Below are positions 7,607-16,410 of a stretch of 59,027 nt of DNA, one piece after another. Within the stretch, counting starts at the first letter, position 1; every line of letters starts with the position of its first letter. This DNA is from Chitinophagales bacterium. Lineage in GTDB: Bacteria > Bacteroidota > Bacteroidia > Chitinophagales > Saprospiraceae. The translations under genes and the position numbers were made by a program. The stretch spans positions 1-59,027 of the forward strand of contig JAAFJY010000041.1 in assembly GCA_013299105.1 (NCBI GenBank). Reading direction: 5' to 3'. The notes under the pieces were generated by a model that was not told the DNA's origin, searched no databases, and saw nothing but the letters and a program-made list of their open reading frames with translations.

Positions 7607-8485
7607 TTATGATTCCTGCTCCAAAGACCAACTTGGTGCTTCCAATTGCGCAAAACCGGGATTTGAAGTATGTTGTAAAAAGCTGCGGATGTACCCCAGG
7701 TTTTGTTCGTATGCTGGGATGCTGTGGTAATTGTTCCCCAAAGCCAGGTCGTACAATTGGTTGACAAAATCAGCACTTTGGTTGGCTAAAAAATACACGA
7801 ATGGGCCGTGATCGTAATTCAGCAAGAACTTAACGACCCGCGTATTGAATACGAAACTGCCACTTTTGATGATTTCGTCGACCTGGCTGATCGACTGTAC
7901 ATAATGGTAGTTGAGGAAATTCTCAATGCGTGGGTGCACATCATGGTTGACCAGTTCGGCAAAATACAACATGCAATATGGGTTGTCCATTTGGTACTCC
8001 TCAATCATTTTGTTGATCATTCGCTCGTGGCTGCCCGTGATGCGAATGTCGTCGAGGTACAGCGCCATTTTGCTTTTCAAATAGCTTTTGTCGATGTGAA
8101 AGTGGTCGTTGCCGATCAAGCTGATGCGCTGTTCGGCGTCCAGTTCTCCATAATCGTCTTTGTAGGTGATGCTGCGGTAAATCTTGGCTTCCTGCACCAC
8201 CGGCAATCCTTGGCCCACCAGCCAGCGGTTGAGGCGGGCCACAAAAGCGTCTTTCATGGCAAAAGTGGCCGTGGGAATAAACGAATAAGGACTTGGTACT
8301 ACGACCAATTGCTCGGTCGGTGGGTTTGCTGCCAAATATTGAGTGATGAATCCATCAGCCAGGTCCTCTCCGAAGCCCTTGGCCACGGCTCCATTCCCGA
8401 ATTTGAAGCGGCTGTAGTCATCGGGATTGAATCCGAAATGCTCGTAGCTGCTGATTTTGTGTAGGGAATAGCGCTCTTTCATCAT
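7607..8485 (-). CDS. Phosphoribosyltransferase-like protein of the Ter cluster
   Basis: A 292-residue protein. Around residue 140 it has LYLDDIRITGSHE, which matches the PRPP-binding loop (two acidic residues, then T/S-G-S) of type I phosphoribosyltransferases, and LVVVPSPYSFIPTAT earlier. The rest is not familiar. Ter-type operons are known to carry phosphoribosyltransferase and HAD genes thought to make a nucleoside-like metabolite; this gene with the neighbouring HAD gene fits that theme. Its start is 33 bp from the HAD stop, and it may begin at either of two adjacent ATG codons. The substrate is unknown. The ATP-grasp genes usually present in such operons are not seen within the cluster. 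Confidence 0.72.
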   Translation of the reverse strand: MMKERYSLHKISSYEHFGFNPDDYSRFKFGNGAVAKGFGEDLADGFITQYLAANPPTEQLVVVPSPYSFIPTATFAMKDAFVARLNRWLVGQGLPVVQEAKIYRSITYKDDYGELDAEQRISLIGNDHFHIDKSYLKSKMALYLDDIRITGSHERMINKMIEEYQMDNPYCMLYFAELVNHDVHPRIENFLNYHYVQSISQVDEIIKSGSFVFNTRVVKFLLNYDHGPFVYFLANQSADFVNQLYDLALGNNYHSIPAYEQNLGYIRSFLQHTSNPGFAQLEAPSWSLEQES

Positions 8486-8518
8486 TTTTATTATTGGTGG
8501 TTTGGTTCATTAAGTCTA

Positions 8519-9232
8519 TTAATCGGGCATTACATGCTCGATGGTTAAATGATTTGAGTTGATCAACAAAGCGCGCATCCCTTGTTTTTGAGCACCTGTA
8601 AAATCAGCCCTGGGGTTATCGCCTACATGCAACACTTGCTGAGGGCTAAATCGTTCCTGGCCTTTTTCAAGGGCTTTTTCAAGGGCCAGTTGGTACATGT
8701 GCTGAAAAAACGCCGGATTCGGTTTCGACAAGCCTTCTTCATCAGAGTACAGTTGAAAATCAAGGCATTGGGCGATGCCTAAATTTGCCAGGATTTTTCG
8801 CAAGGTCTTGCCTTTTACAAAACCCGTATTGCTCAGCAAGCTCATGGAGCAATTGCCCTGGTTCTTTATTTTTTGCAAAATGTCCAGGGTGTTGGAGCCA
8901 TATAAAAGTGGCGGATGTTGCCACATCAAGTCCTCACATTCCTGGTACAAAGCAACTGGGTCGATCTCGGCGATGCTATCAAGTTGATAGTCATTGATGG
9001 CCATGATCACCCAGAGGTACATTTCTTCTGCGTCAATGTCTTTGCCCGTTTGTTCGTTAATGGCATTGCAAGCAAGGTCAACTTGCTGAAAAATACCAAT
9101 GATTTCGTCCACTGATTTCCCCAGGGGATTGTAGCGCGAATGGAAAAGCTTGGCTCTTTCTGGTTTGAATGACGGATTTGAACGAATCAAGGTCATCCAT
9201 AAATCAAAAGAATAATGTTGGTAAGGTTTCAT
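8519..9232 (-). CDS. HAD-superfamily hydrolase of the Ter cluster
   Basis: A 237-residue HAD protein. Motif I is FDLWMTL near residue 10 (nucleophile Asp; the second Asp of DxD is replaced by Trp, as in many HADs of this subgroup). Motif II is LLSNTG, a Lys-containing segment follows, and motif IV is HVGDNPRADFTGA. The insert between motifs I and II is a four-helix cap (C1 type). It should remove phosphate from a small molecule, plausibly the product of the adjacent phosphoribosyltransferase-like enzyme (inference from context). Transcription runs from this gene into the phosphoribosyltransferase gene and TerD 2. Confidence 0.85.
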   Translation of the reverse strand: MKPYQHYSFDLWMTLIRSNPSFKPERAKLFHSRYNPLGKSVDEIIGIFQQVDLACNAINEQTGKDIDAEEMYLWVIMAINDYQLDSIAEIDPVALYQECEDLMWQHPPLLYGSNTLDILQKIKNQGNCSMSLLSNTGFVKGKTLRKILANLGIAQCLDFQLYSDEEGLSKPNPAFFQHMYQLALEKALEKGQERFSPQQVLHVGDNPRADFTGAQKQGMRALLINSNHLTIEHVMPD

Positions 9233-9400
9233 CCGAGATTATATCGTGATAGACCACCATTCAATAAATGGCTGGCTTGAGAATGCAAAGTACAACTGAT
9301 TTTTCCCCTTACCTTTCTGAACTAACTACTACTACAACTGAGCAAATGACCGTGAACAATGAGCAAAGGTTTGCAACAAATGGGGGCTATACCGTGGCGA

Positions 9401-9976
9401 TTATGAAATGATCTCGCCTTTATAATACTTGGACAGAAAGAAGCCTAAATCTTCCTTGTATCCAATCCCGGAAGCCTCGAACCTCCATTGACCATCGCGG
9501 CGGTAAAGTCTGCCAAACTCAACGCCAGTTTCAATCGAAAAGTCTTCGTCTAGTTCATATTTCGCTACCTCACTGTTGTTGGCCATGTCCACGATGCGGA
9601 TGTAAGAACTCCGAACCTGACCGAAATTTTGCTTTCGTTCGTCGGCTTCATGAATGGTTACAACAAAAAGAATTTCCTGGACGCGAGAGTCTACAATGGT
9701 GAGGTCAACCATGATCGTTTCATCGTCGCCGCCGTCGCTATTGCCGCCTGAAGGATCATCGCCAGAGTGGTGCAAAGCCTGATCTGGTGAATCTACATTG
9801 CCATAAAAAATGAAGAACGCATCTTCTGGAATCAAACGTTTGGCATCGAGCATAAACGCGGATGCGTCCAAGTCAAATGCCCTGCCAGTGCCTTCGTTGG
9901 GGTTCCACCCTAAGCCTATGCTTAATTTTGAGAGGCCAATGTCGATCTTTTGGCCTTTTTGTAGGTTAATTGCCAT
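9401..9976 (-). CDS. TerD family protein (3)
   Basis: A 191-residue TerD protein. It shows MAINLQKGQKIDIG, RAFDLDASAFML, HHSGDDPSGGNSDGGDDE and TIMVDLTIVDSR as calcium-site loops, then VVTIHEADERKQNFGQVRSS and FSIETGVEFGRLYRRDGQWR. It is highly similar to TerD 2 and less so to TerD 1. It lies between the ABC ATPase gene (181-bp gap) and the HAD gene (168-bp gap), and may start its own transcript. I saw no clear TANNTTTG promoter ahead of it. Confidence 0.95.
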   Translation of the reverse strand: MAINLQKGQKIDIGLSKLSIGLGWNPNEGTGRAFDLDASAFMLDAKRLIPEDAFFIFYGNVDSPDQALHHSGDDPSGGNSDGGDDETIMVDLTIVDSRVQEILFVVTIHEADERKQNFGQVRSSYIRIVDMANNSEVAKYELDEDFSIETGVEFGRLYRRDGQWRFEASGIGYKEDLGFFLSKYYKGEIIS

Positions 9977-10157
9977 AAAATTGGATCTCGTTGCTACTGG
10001 GTAAAAAGACTGAGATCAAGATATTGTATACAACAAATGATGACACTGAATTTTTACCTGAATTATTCTTTGGGTAAAAATACCAAAAGATTGAAAAACA
10101 ACAAATGTGATGTGTTTTTCCGTAAAAAGATTAACAAAAAAATAAACAAGTCAAGCC

Positions 10158-10976
10158 TTACAACAATTTAAACAAGCCCCTAACCTCGTTCACCAGCTCG
10201 TGAAAATCCTTTTTGGCCATGCTGTTTTCTTCCCAGGCCAAGCCCCGCTCAACCAAGTTAAAAGTGTGTTTGATGCGCGAACCAGGGATGGGTTCCCCTT
10301 TGTCATCCCGGTCACGGCCCATCACCCAGAGGGTATCGGCAATCGAAGCGGTTGCCTCAATGTCGTGCGAAACCACGATGATGGTGTTGTGTTCGTGCAT
10401 CAAGGAAATGGAGCGCAGCATTTCGCATACTTTTTCAATCATCAAGATATCCAGACCACTGAAGGGTTCATCAAGTAACAGAAAGTGGTCCGAGCAAAGC
10501 AACTGTTGAGCAATGGCCACGCGTTGTTTTTGTCCGCCCGACAATTCGGCTGGGTAATGGTTGAGGTGGTTTTCAAGGCCAAAGCCACTCAGCAGTTCTA
10601 CTATCTTGTCCTTGCGTTCGCCACTTGGAATGCCTTTCAAACGTGCTGCTACCATGAGGTTGCCCAGTACCGTTCGGTGTTTGAACAAGGGATAGCTTTG
10701 TTGGACTACACCCACCCGTCCGATTTTGACAGGGGTGAGCGGGTCGCCCAATAAGACTTGCCCAGTATCTGCCGGGGCAATGCCTGCCAAAATTTCAAAA
10801 AACTTGGTTTTGCCGATGCCCGATGGGCCCAGGAAGCCAACGATTTGGCCTTGGGTAAGGCCAGGCCGCACCACATCTTTGACTTCTACGTTGACATCCT
10901 TCAGGATCTGGTTGTTGCCCAGTTTGAGCGATACATTTTCAACCTTGAGGATGGTATTGCGCAGTTCGTAACTCAT
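10158..10976 (-). CDS. ABC transporter ATP-binding protein
   Basis: A 272-residue ABC ATPase. Walker A is GPSGIGKT near residue 51, the Q-loop is VVQQSYPLF, the signature is LSGGQKQRVAIAQQ, Walker B is LLLDEPFSGLD and the switch His is in VVSHDIEATASIAD. It resembles the ATPases of nitrate/sulfonate/taurine-type importers. Its start is 11 bp after the permease stop, so they form one transcription unit with the permease and probably the SBP/OmpA gene. The substrate is not evident from the sequence. Confidence 0.92.
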   Translation of the reverse strand: MSYELRNTILKVENVSLKLGNNQILKDVNVEVKDVVRPGLTQGQIVGFLGPSGIGKTKFFEILAGIAPADTGQVLLGDPLTPVKIGRVGVVQQSYPLFKHRTVLGNLMVAARLKGIPSGERKDKIVELLSGFGLENHLNHYPAELSGGQKQRVAIAQQLLCSDHFLLLDEPFSGLDILMIEKVCEMLRSISLMHEHNTIIVVSHDIEATASIADTLWVMGRDRDDKGEPIPGSRIKHTFNLVERGLAWEENSMAKKDFHELVNEVRGLFKLL

Positions 10977-10987
10977 GGTATTGGATT

Positions 10988-11782
10988 TTATTTGCGCTCC
11001 AAACTCAGGGAAGCGTATGGGCAGACGATGTTTTTGATAAAGCCGATCAGGTAGTCCAAACCAATGCCCACAATCAGAATTAGGAATTGAATGGCAAAAA
11101 CCGCATCCAAATTCAAGTGCTTGTTTTGGTTAAGCAACATTACCCCAATCCCGCCTTCGGCCCTGGAAATACCCTCCACCATGGTTAGCATCATCCAACT
11201 GATGGCAAAGTTTTGGCGAATGATCTCAAACACTTGGTCCAGGCGGCCCAGGATAATCACTTCCCAAACAGTCTGCCACTCGCTCAAACCCAGGGTACGG
11301 GCATGGTTGAAATCGGTTTTGGGAATTTCCTTGAGCATGGCCATCATCGATGTCACAAAAAACACCGAGATGCCAAAGGTCATGAGCGAAACTTTGAGGC
11401 TATGCCCGCCGCTCGTGAGCAGCGTAAATACAAAACTCAAGCCCACGAGGGTCAAAAAACGCCCTTTGGACACAATGAAAGCCGTAGGTCGGAAGAAAGG
11501 CAAAACCGTGAGGTATGACAAAGCCAAGGAAATCAAAATGGCCAAACCCATCGCCTGGAGGCAAAGCCCCATGCTCACGAATAACTCGCGGAGCAAATCT
11601 CCTTCTTTGAGCAACTTGATGAATGAAGCCCAAATTTCCGGCGGCTTAGGTAAAATTTCGGATGAGCTGTACCAGGCAATCAGCGCCAGTACCACTTGTA
11701 CCGCAATGATGATCAAAACCGTTGGCCGCGAAACGCTGGTATTAGGCTTGAACACCTTGGTAAGTTCAGAGAGGAATGACAT
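10988..11782 (-). CDS. ABC transporter permease
   Basis: A 264-residue integral membrane protein counted from ATG 11782 (MSFLSELTKVF); a GTG 39 bp further up would add a proline-rich stretch that looks non-coding. It has about six hydrophobic segments (for example TVLIIIAVQVVLALIAW and AMGLAILISLALSYL). The EAA-type loop that contacts the ATPase reads ARTLGLSEWQTVWEVIILGRLDQ. This is the pattern of nitrate/taurine-type import permeases. It sits between the solute-binding/OmpA fusion gene and the ATPase gene. Confidence 0.88.
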   Translation of the reverse strand: MSFLSELTKVFKPNTSVSRPTVLIIIAVQVVLALIAWYSSSEILPKPPEIWASFIKLLKEGDLLRELFVSMGLCLQAMGLAILISLALSYLTVLPFFRPTAFIVSKGRFLTLVGLSFVFTLLTSGGHSLKVSLMTFGISVFFVTSMMAMLKEIPKTDFNHARTLGLSEWQTVWEVIILGRLDQVFEIIRQNFAISWMMLTMVEGISRAEGGIGVMLLNQNKHLNLDAVFAIQFLILIVGIGLDYLIGFIKNIVCPYASLSLERK

Positions 11783-11870
11783 AATAGGTTTGGGTGGGTT
11801 GGGGTGTGAAGGACCGCTCACTAGAATTTTTGGAAGTCTCTAATGAGTAACCCTTCACACCAAATTAGAA

Positions 11871-11938
11871 GAGTTGAAAAACTTTAGGCAAGTATTGATG
11901 GCTTACTCTTCAACATTTCAACACTTCAACATTTCAAC
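11871..11938. repeat. Phased GTTGAA/TTCAAC repeat patch
   Basis: A GAGTTGAAAA block is followed about 35 bases later by repeated TTCAACATTTCAAC-type hexamers with an 8- to 9-base period. The two halves are complementary, so the patch can fold back. The same pattern occurs at 34899-34968 and 47731-47917 and as single halves near 14152 and 39834. It lies between the permease and the SBP/OmpA gene. Confidence 0.6.
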
Positions 11939-11943
11939 TAAAA

Positions 11944-13731
11944 TCACTTACCCATCATAATCTCCACCCGGCGATTGCGGGCACGACCTGCTGGCGTATC
12001 GTTGGAAGCCACAGGGTTGGATGCACCATGCGAGAACACGTTGATGCGCCCTTCCGGGAAGTTGCTGGCCGATTTGCGCTCTAGCCATTGCTTGATGGCA
12101 AAAGCACGGCGCTCAGACAGCTGCAAGTTGGTATTGGGGTCGCCCACATTGTCGGTATGACCGTGGATTTCTACTTTCAAGTTGCCTGCGATCACCAGGT
12201 CATTGAACAATTGCTCCAAAACCTGACGAGCCGAGGGGCTGAATTCGCTGCTGCCTGATGCAAATTCAATGGCCCAAGACTTGGCGCTTACCGTTTCGCG
12301 GATGTTGTCATCGGCGTTGAATTCCGTTTCGTCAGCGCTGGCGATTTGGCCACCCGATTTGTTCAACACGCTTTTGAGGAAACGGGTATTGATGACCTCG
12401 CTGCCTGCTGGGAAACTAGGCACCAAGTCGGGGTAAAGTTTCTTGACGATGTTGCCAAAAGTGGTGTACACAATCTCCACGATGTTGACACTGCCGGGGT
12501 TGAGGCCAAACATCTCGGCGTTGTCGGCCAGGTTGTTTACCCTGGAGCCGCCCAACTCAACGGGCAAGCCCCGGCGGTCAGTTTCTGTTACCCCTTTGTA
12601 GTATTTTTCCCAATATTCGGGGGTTTCTTCATTGTAAACTTCGGCGCTGATTTCGGAGGCTTTTTTCAGGGCAGTCGAATAGGATTTTACTTGGTCTCCA
12701 CCAGCAGCGATGCCTTCGATTAGGCCTTCCATGATTTTGGGGTTGTCTTCCATCCATTTCTTGATACCGATCAGTACGCAAGGCATTTGGCTGCGGTATT
12801 CTTTGGTCGAAACGATGGAAACCAGGCCACCTTTCTTCTTGGCCACCATCACGTCGCCGGGAGTCCAGGTGGTTACGCCGGTTACGCTAACGGTGGTTTT
12901 TTTGCCCGTGCGCACGCCTTTTTTTACTTCGTCACGCTCTTCAGTATAACCATTGATGTATTTTTCAGAAGCATCAATATAGGTATCGGCGGCGATGAAG
13001 TTCATGGCTTCGGGGTCGTAGGTGCTTTCGTCGGCGTTCACTGGGATACCGTTGTCAGCGCACCATTTGATCACGATGTTCCAGTCGCCGTCGCGCAAAA
13101 CCGCAGTAACCACTCCGCCACGAGCGGCTTGGGGGTTTTCTTTCCAGGCAGGAGGGCCCATGAATTTGTCTTCACCCAAAGAGCGCCCACAGGTATAAAC
13201 GATCTGGGCCCGGTAGTCAGGGCCTAATTTTTCGAGTTGAGGGTTCACCCCAGCCAAGAAGGCTGCTGCACCGTCGCCCATGATGGTGACGAAGTGCGAG
13301 CCTTGATCGGTATTGCCCGTGTTTTTGTAGTTTTCGGCAAACTTGACCAAGCCCGCCTGCATCTGCGAGACGTCGTCCTGGCGGGAGAGTTTCAAGTTGA
13401 CTTTTTTGGAGGCCATGATTGAGCCTTGGGTAGTTTCGGCACCTCCATTGGCTAGCATGAGGCCCATTTGTGCATTCCAGGCCCAAAGCAACCAACGTAC
13501 TTCGGGGGTGCTGAGATTGGCTGGGCGGCTAGAGGGCAAATCCAACGGTTGTACAGTAGAAGAGGCATTTTTAGGTGCGTCTGGCAAGTCGATATTGGTT
13601 AATACTTCCGATGCTTTGGTTTCTTTGGGGCTGATGAGTCCAGTCCCGCTGATCAGTTTGTAACCAATAAAGAGTACACCTGCGATCAGTAGCAGTACGG
13701 CAAGTTTGCCAAAAGTGGTTAATCGTGACAT
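11944..13731 (-). CDS. Membrane-anchored solute-binding protein fused to an OmpA domain
   Basis: A 595-residue protein. Residues of about 9-28 (KLAVLLLIAGVLFIGYKLIS) are a membrane anchor or uncleaved signal. Residues of about 70-430 look like a periplasmic solute-binding fold (VRWLLWAWNAQMGLMLANGG, HFVTIMGDGAAAFLAGV). Residues of about 480-595 are a full OmpA C-terminal domain: IEFASGSSEF, HGHTDNVGDPNTN, LSERRAFAIKQWL, GRARNRRVEI. The Asp and Arg that hold peptidoglycan are present. It would tether the binding protein between inner membrane and cell wall, feeding the adjacent permease. It is first in the minus-strand cluster. I recognise the SBP/OmpA combination as an existing annotation class, but the ligand is unknown. 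Confidence 0.85.
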   Translation of the reverse strand: MSRLTTFGKLAVLLLIAGVLFIGYKLISGTGLISPKETKASEVLTNIDLPDAPKNASSTVQPLDLPSSRPANLSTPEVRWLLWAWNAQMGLMLANGGAETTQGSIMASKKVNLKLSRQDDVSQMQAGLVKFAENYKNTGNTDQGSHFVTIMGDGAAAFLAGVNPQLEKLGPDYRAQIVYTCGRSLGEDKFMGPPAWKENPQAARGGVVTAVLRDGDWNIVIKWCADNGIPVNADESTYDPEAMNFIAADTYIDASEKYINGYTEERDEVKKGVRTGKKTTVSVTGVTTWTPGDVMVAKKKGGLVSIVSTKEYRSQMPCVLIGIKKWMEDNPKIMEGLIEGIAAGGDQVKSYSTALKKASEISAEVYNEETPEYWEKYYKGVTETDRRGLPVELGGSRVNNLADNAEMFGLNPGSVNIVEIVYTTFGNIVKKLYPDLVPSFPAGSEVINTRFLKSVLNKSGGQIASADETEFNADDNIRETVSAKSWAIEFASGSSEFSPSARQVLEQLFNDLVIAGNLKVEIHGHTDNVGDPNTNLQLSERRAFAIKQWLERKSASNFPEGRINVFSHGASNPVASNDTPAGRARNRRVEIMMGK

Positions 13732-13765
13732 GGTTTATTGAAGTGTTTTAGGGTCCCCGGGGCTT

Positions 13766-13926
13766 AGAGTCTGTTGACAAATTTTTGCTCGTCCCAAAAT
13801 AGCCCCTTTTCGCCCATGCTTCGTTACAAAAATGCTCATTATGCACTGCATAACTCCGCTTTTTGCGCCTTGCCTAGGCGAAAATGTACTCATTTTGATT
13901 TCAATCCAAAATTTGAACATCCTCCT
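13766..13926 (-). repeat. MITE-like element M1, copy A
   Basis: 161 bp bounded by degenerate inverted ends (AGAGTCTGTTGAC and GAACATCCTCCT). It contains the family core, here with CACTGC in place of CAGCGC, preceded on its own strand by AAAAGCGGAGTTATGC. Oriented opposite to copies B and C. It lies just upstream of the SBP/OmpA gene. The remaining 13927-14175 stretch holds no gene that I can support, only a TTCAAC patch near 14152. Confidence 0.75.
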
Positions 13927-14175
13927 GCGGGTACTTGTTATTTTGGTTTTCGTCAGCAGCTTAGGTTTTAAGCATTTACGCTTTCGATATGAACAAATAT
14001 ACAATGAAAAGCCAAATACAAACCTAAAATTGTCGGCCATGACAAGCAGAATTACGATTAGTGCTAGCAAAAATGCGACTAGCTCACGAAATCAAACATT
14101 GAAAGAGGCCCGAATGTACATTTACATCCGAATCACAGTACGATCCTTGTCTTTTCAACCCTTCAACATTTCCAC

Positions 14176-15174
14176 TCAAATCACCTGAAACCCATGAGCA
14201 TAAGGATCATCCTCAGGATCAATGCTGATGGTGTTCAAACCATACACCCTGGCCCACCCCTCCACACTGGGGCGAATAGCGGGTTTTCCAGCTAGTTCGG
14301 TCACTTCTTCAATCTGGCCGATGAACTGCGAGCCGATGATGCTTTCGTGTACAAAAGAGTCGCCTGGTTTGAGCTTTCCCTGGGCAAACCACTGTGCCAT
14401 TCGGGCTGAAGTACCCGTGCCACAAGGCGAGCGGTCAATGGCCTTGTCGCCATAAAAAACGGCGTTGCGGGCACTGGCTTGCGGGCTGATGGTTTGCCCC
14501 GTCCACAACACATGGCTACAGCCTCGGATGCTGGGGTCTTCGGGATGGACAAATTCATACAGGCCGTTAATGTTTTGGCGCAGACCACGGGCCATCGCTA
14601 CCAATTTTTCGGCTTTGAAATGTTCCAAGCCGGGAAAATTGGCTTGTACATCCACAATGGCGTAAAAATTGCCACCATAAGCTACATCTACCGTGATCTG
14701 CCCCAACTCAGGGCATTCTACGGGCAGTTTTTCAGAATGCAGGTAGGACTTTACATTGGTCAATTTTACACTTTTTACCTTTTTGCCCTCTTGTCGATAG
14801 GTGATTTCGACTAAGCCAGCCGGGGCTTCCATCCTGATTTTTCCGGGCACTTTGGGCGTGACCAGGCCGTGCTCCAAGGCAATGGTGATGGTACCAATAG
14901 TTCCATGCCCACACATTGGTAAGCAACCACTGGTTTCGATGAACAACACCGCTACATCATTGGCGGGGTCGTGGGGCGGATAAAGGATGCTGCCGCTCAT
15001 CATGTCGTGTCCACGGGGTTCAAACATCAAACCTTTGCGGATCCAGTCGTATTCAGCTAAAAAATGCTGGCGCTTTTCGCTCATGTTCTTGCCTTCAAGT
15101 TGCGGCCCCCCTCCAGCTACTAAGCGTACAGGGTTGCCACAAGTGTGGGCGTCGATGCAGAAAAATGATTTCAT
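14176..15174 (-). CDS. Proline racemase family protein, probable 4-hydroxyproline 2-epimerase
   Basis: A 332-residue protein of usual family length. It has both catalytic cysteines: the first in GCLPMCGHGTIG (near residue 90) and the second in DRSPCGTGTSARMA (near residue 255). The start FFCIDAHTCGNPVRLVAGG is characteristic. The two-cysteine form marks racemases/epimerases rather than the Thr-containing dehydratases. Within the family the substrate is not fixed by these motifs; 4-hydroxyproline epimerase is the commonest bacterial function. Co-catabolic genes are not adjacent, so the pathway is not confirmed. Both flanks carry M1 elements. Confidence 0.85.
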   Translation of the reverse strand: MKSFFCIDAHTCGNPVRLVAGGGPQLEGKNMSEKRQHFLAEYDWIRKGLMFEPRGHDMMSGSILYPPHDPANDVAVLFIETSGCLPMCGHGTIGTITIALEHGLVTPKVPGKIRMEAPAGLVEITYRQEGKKVKSVKLTNVKSYLHSEKLPVECPELGQITVDVAYGGNFYAIVDVQANFPGLEHFKAEKLVAMARGLRQNINGLYEFVHPEDPSIRGCSHVLWTGQTISPQASARNAVFYGDKAIDRSPCGTGTSARMAQWFAQGKLKPGDSFVHESIIGSQFIGQIEEVTELAGKPAIRPSVEGWARVYGLNTISIDPEDDPYAHGFQVI

Positions 15175-15195
15175 AATTACTTGTAGGTTTTTTTC

Positions 15196-15358
15196 AGAGC
15201 GTGTTTAAATATTAGAGGTTTAATCGGAAAACGAGTCAAATTTTGACTAATCAAGGCAGGAAAAGCGGAGTTATGCAGCGCATAATGAGCATTTTCCTAA
15301 CGAAGAGTAGGCGAAATTGGGCCCTTTTACGGCAAACAAAAAATTTTAAACATGCTCT
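15196..15358 (+). repeat. MITE-like element M1, copy B
   Basis: 163 bp with ends AGAGCGTGTTTAAAT and TTTTAAACATGCTCT, a near-perfect terminal inverted repeat. The core GAGTTATGCAGCGCATAATG lies in the middle with an AACGAAGAGTAGGCG block after it. It sits 21 bp before the epimerase start. The following stretch, 15359-15693, holds no gene that I can support. Confidence 0.8.
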
Positions 15359-15693
15359 CATGCTTGCAAACGCCAAGGTACGACAATGTCTCAACAAGAA
15401 ATGCAGCCCCTGCCAGGATGCCTGAAAAACGTTCAAATGTTTTGCAAAAGACGGTATGCTGAAAAAAAGGAGTACATTTTTGCAGCCAGTAAATTTATGG
15501 AGGCCAGCAGAATTCGGGCTAAACCTTTGGTTGTACATACAAAGCGACTTATCATTGCATGTACAGAGGACTTAGAATTGAAACTAAAATTCCAATCCAC
15601 TGACAACCTGATATTTGCAGGTAAAAATATTATTTATTCAAAGCTGTCTTGTGCTTGTGCTGCTGCTGTTCTGGCCCCTTCAAAGTCAAAAGC

Positions 15694-16410
15694 ATGTGTA
15701 CTGTAACCTACATCTCCCCTCGTGCGGGACAATTTGTACTAAGCTCTAACCGCGATGAGAGTCCCAACCGGGCGGTGCAAAGCATTACCCAGGAAAATGA
15801 CCTGCTTTTTCCGCGTGACCCCGGTGCCGGAGGAACCTGGATCTGTGCTTCAGCACGAGGGCAGGTGTTGTGCTTGCTCAATGGGGCGTTTGAGGCACAC
15901 GAGCGCAAAGTACCCTATCGCTTGAGCAGGGGCTTAATGGTGCTGGATTTTTTCAATTATTCCAGTGCTTTGGCTTTTTTCCAAACCTACCCCTTTGAGG
16001 GCATCGAACCCTTCACGTTGGTAGCTGGCGATGGGCAAGAACTTTGGGAATTTCGTTGGGATGGGGAAAATCCAAGCCTAAATGAGCTCGATCCTCGCGG
16101 GTCTTACATTTGGTCTTCGGCTACGCTTTACCCGGCTGAAATTCGGGTAAAGAGGGCCAATTGGTTCGAAACCTGGTTGCAAAACCAAGCATCAAATGCC
16201 TCTTCGCTGCTTGAATTTCACCAAAACGCGGGTGAGGGCGACTCATGGAACGACGTGGTGATGGACCGCAATGGAGTCGTCAAAACCGTAAGCATCACCC
16301 AGGTGCAAAAAAACGAAGAGCACCTGCACATGTACTATCTCGATTTGTTGACCGCTGTGGAGCAAACAGCTCAAATGCCGCTGCGCCGTGGATTGGTGGA
16401 ATCACACTAA
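15694..16410 (+). CDS. NRDE (TANGO2-like) family protein
   Basis: A 238-residue protein starting MCTVTYISPRAGQFVLSSNR. The Cys immediately after Met and the SSNRDESPNR motif are family hallmarks; an NTN-hydrolase-like fold is expected for the Cys2 start. An in-frame ATG 45 bp upstream gives a Cys-rich leader and is unlikely. The family is linked to heme handling and lipid-related quality control in eukaryotes; the bacterial role is poorly known. The 3' end overlaps the next gene by 23 bp, so the two are coupled. Confidence 0.88.
   Translation: MCTVTYISPRAGQFVLSSNRDESPNRAVQSITQENDLLFPRDPGAGGTWICASARGQVLCLLNGAFEAHERKVPYRLSRGLMVLDFFNYSSALAFFQTYPFEGIEPFTLVAGDGQELWEFRWDGENPSLNELDPRGSYIWSSATLYPAEIRVKRANWFETWLQNQASNASSLLEFHQNAGEGDSWNDVVMDRNGVVKTVSITQVQKNEEHLHMYYLDLLTAVEQTAQMPLRRGLVESH

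Noticed and set aside
10158-13731. Assignment of the ABC importer to phosphate, nitrate or taurine
   Set aside because: The ATPase and permease resemble that broad group, but nothing in the sequence fixes the substrate.
15386-15706. A 106-codon plus-strand open frame upstream of the NRDE gene
   Set aside because: Its composition is irregular, it shows no family motif and it overlaps the NRDE start. It is treated as non-coding.
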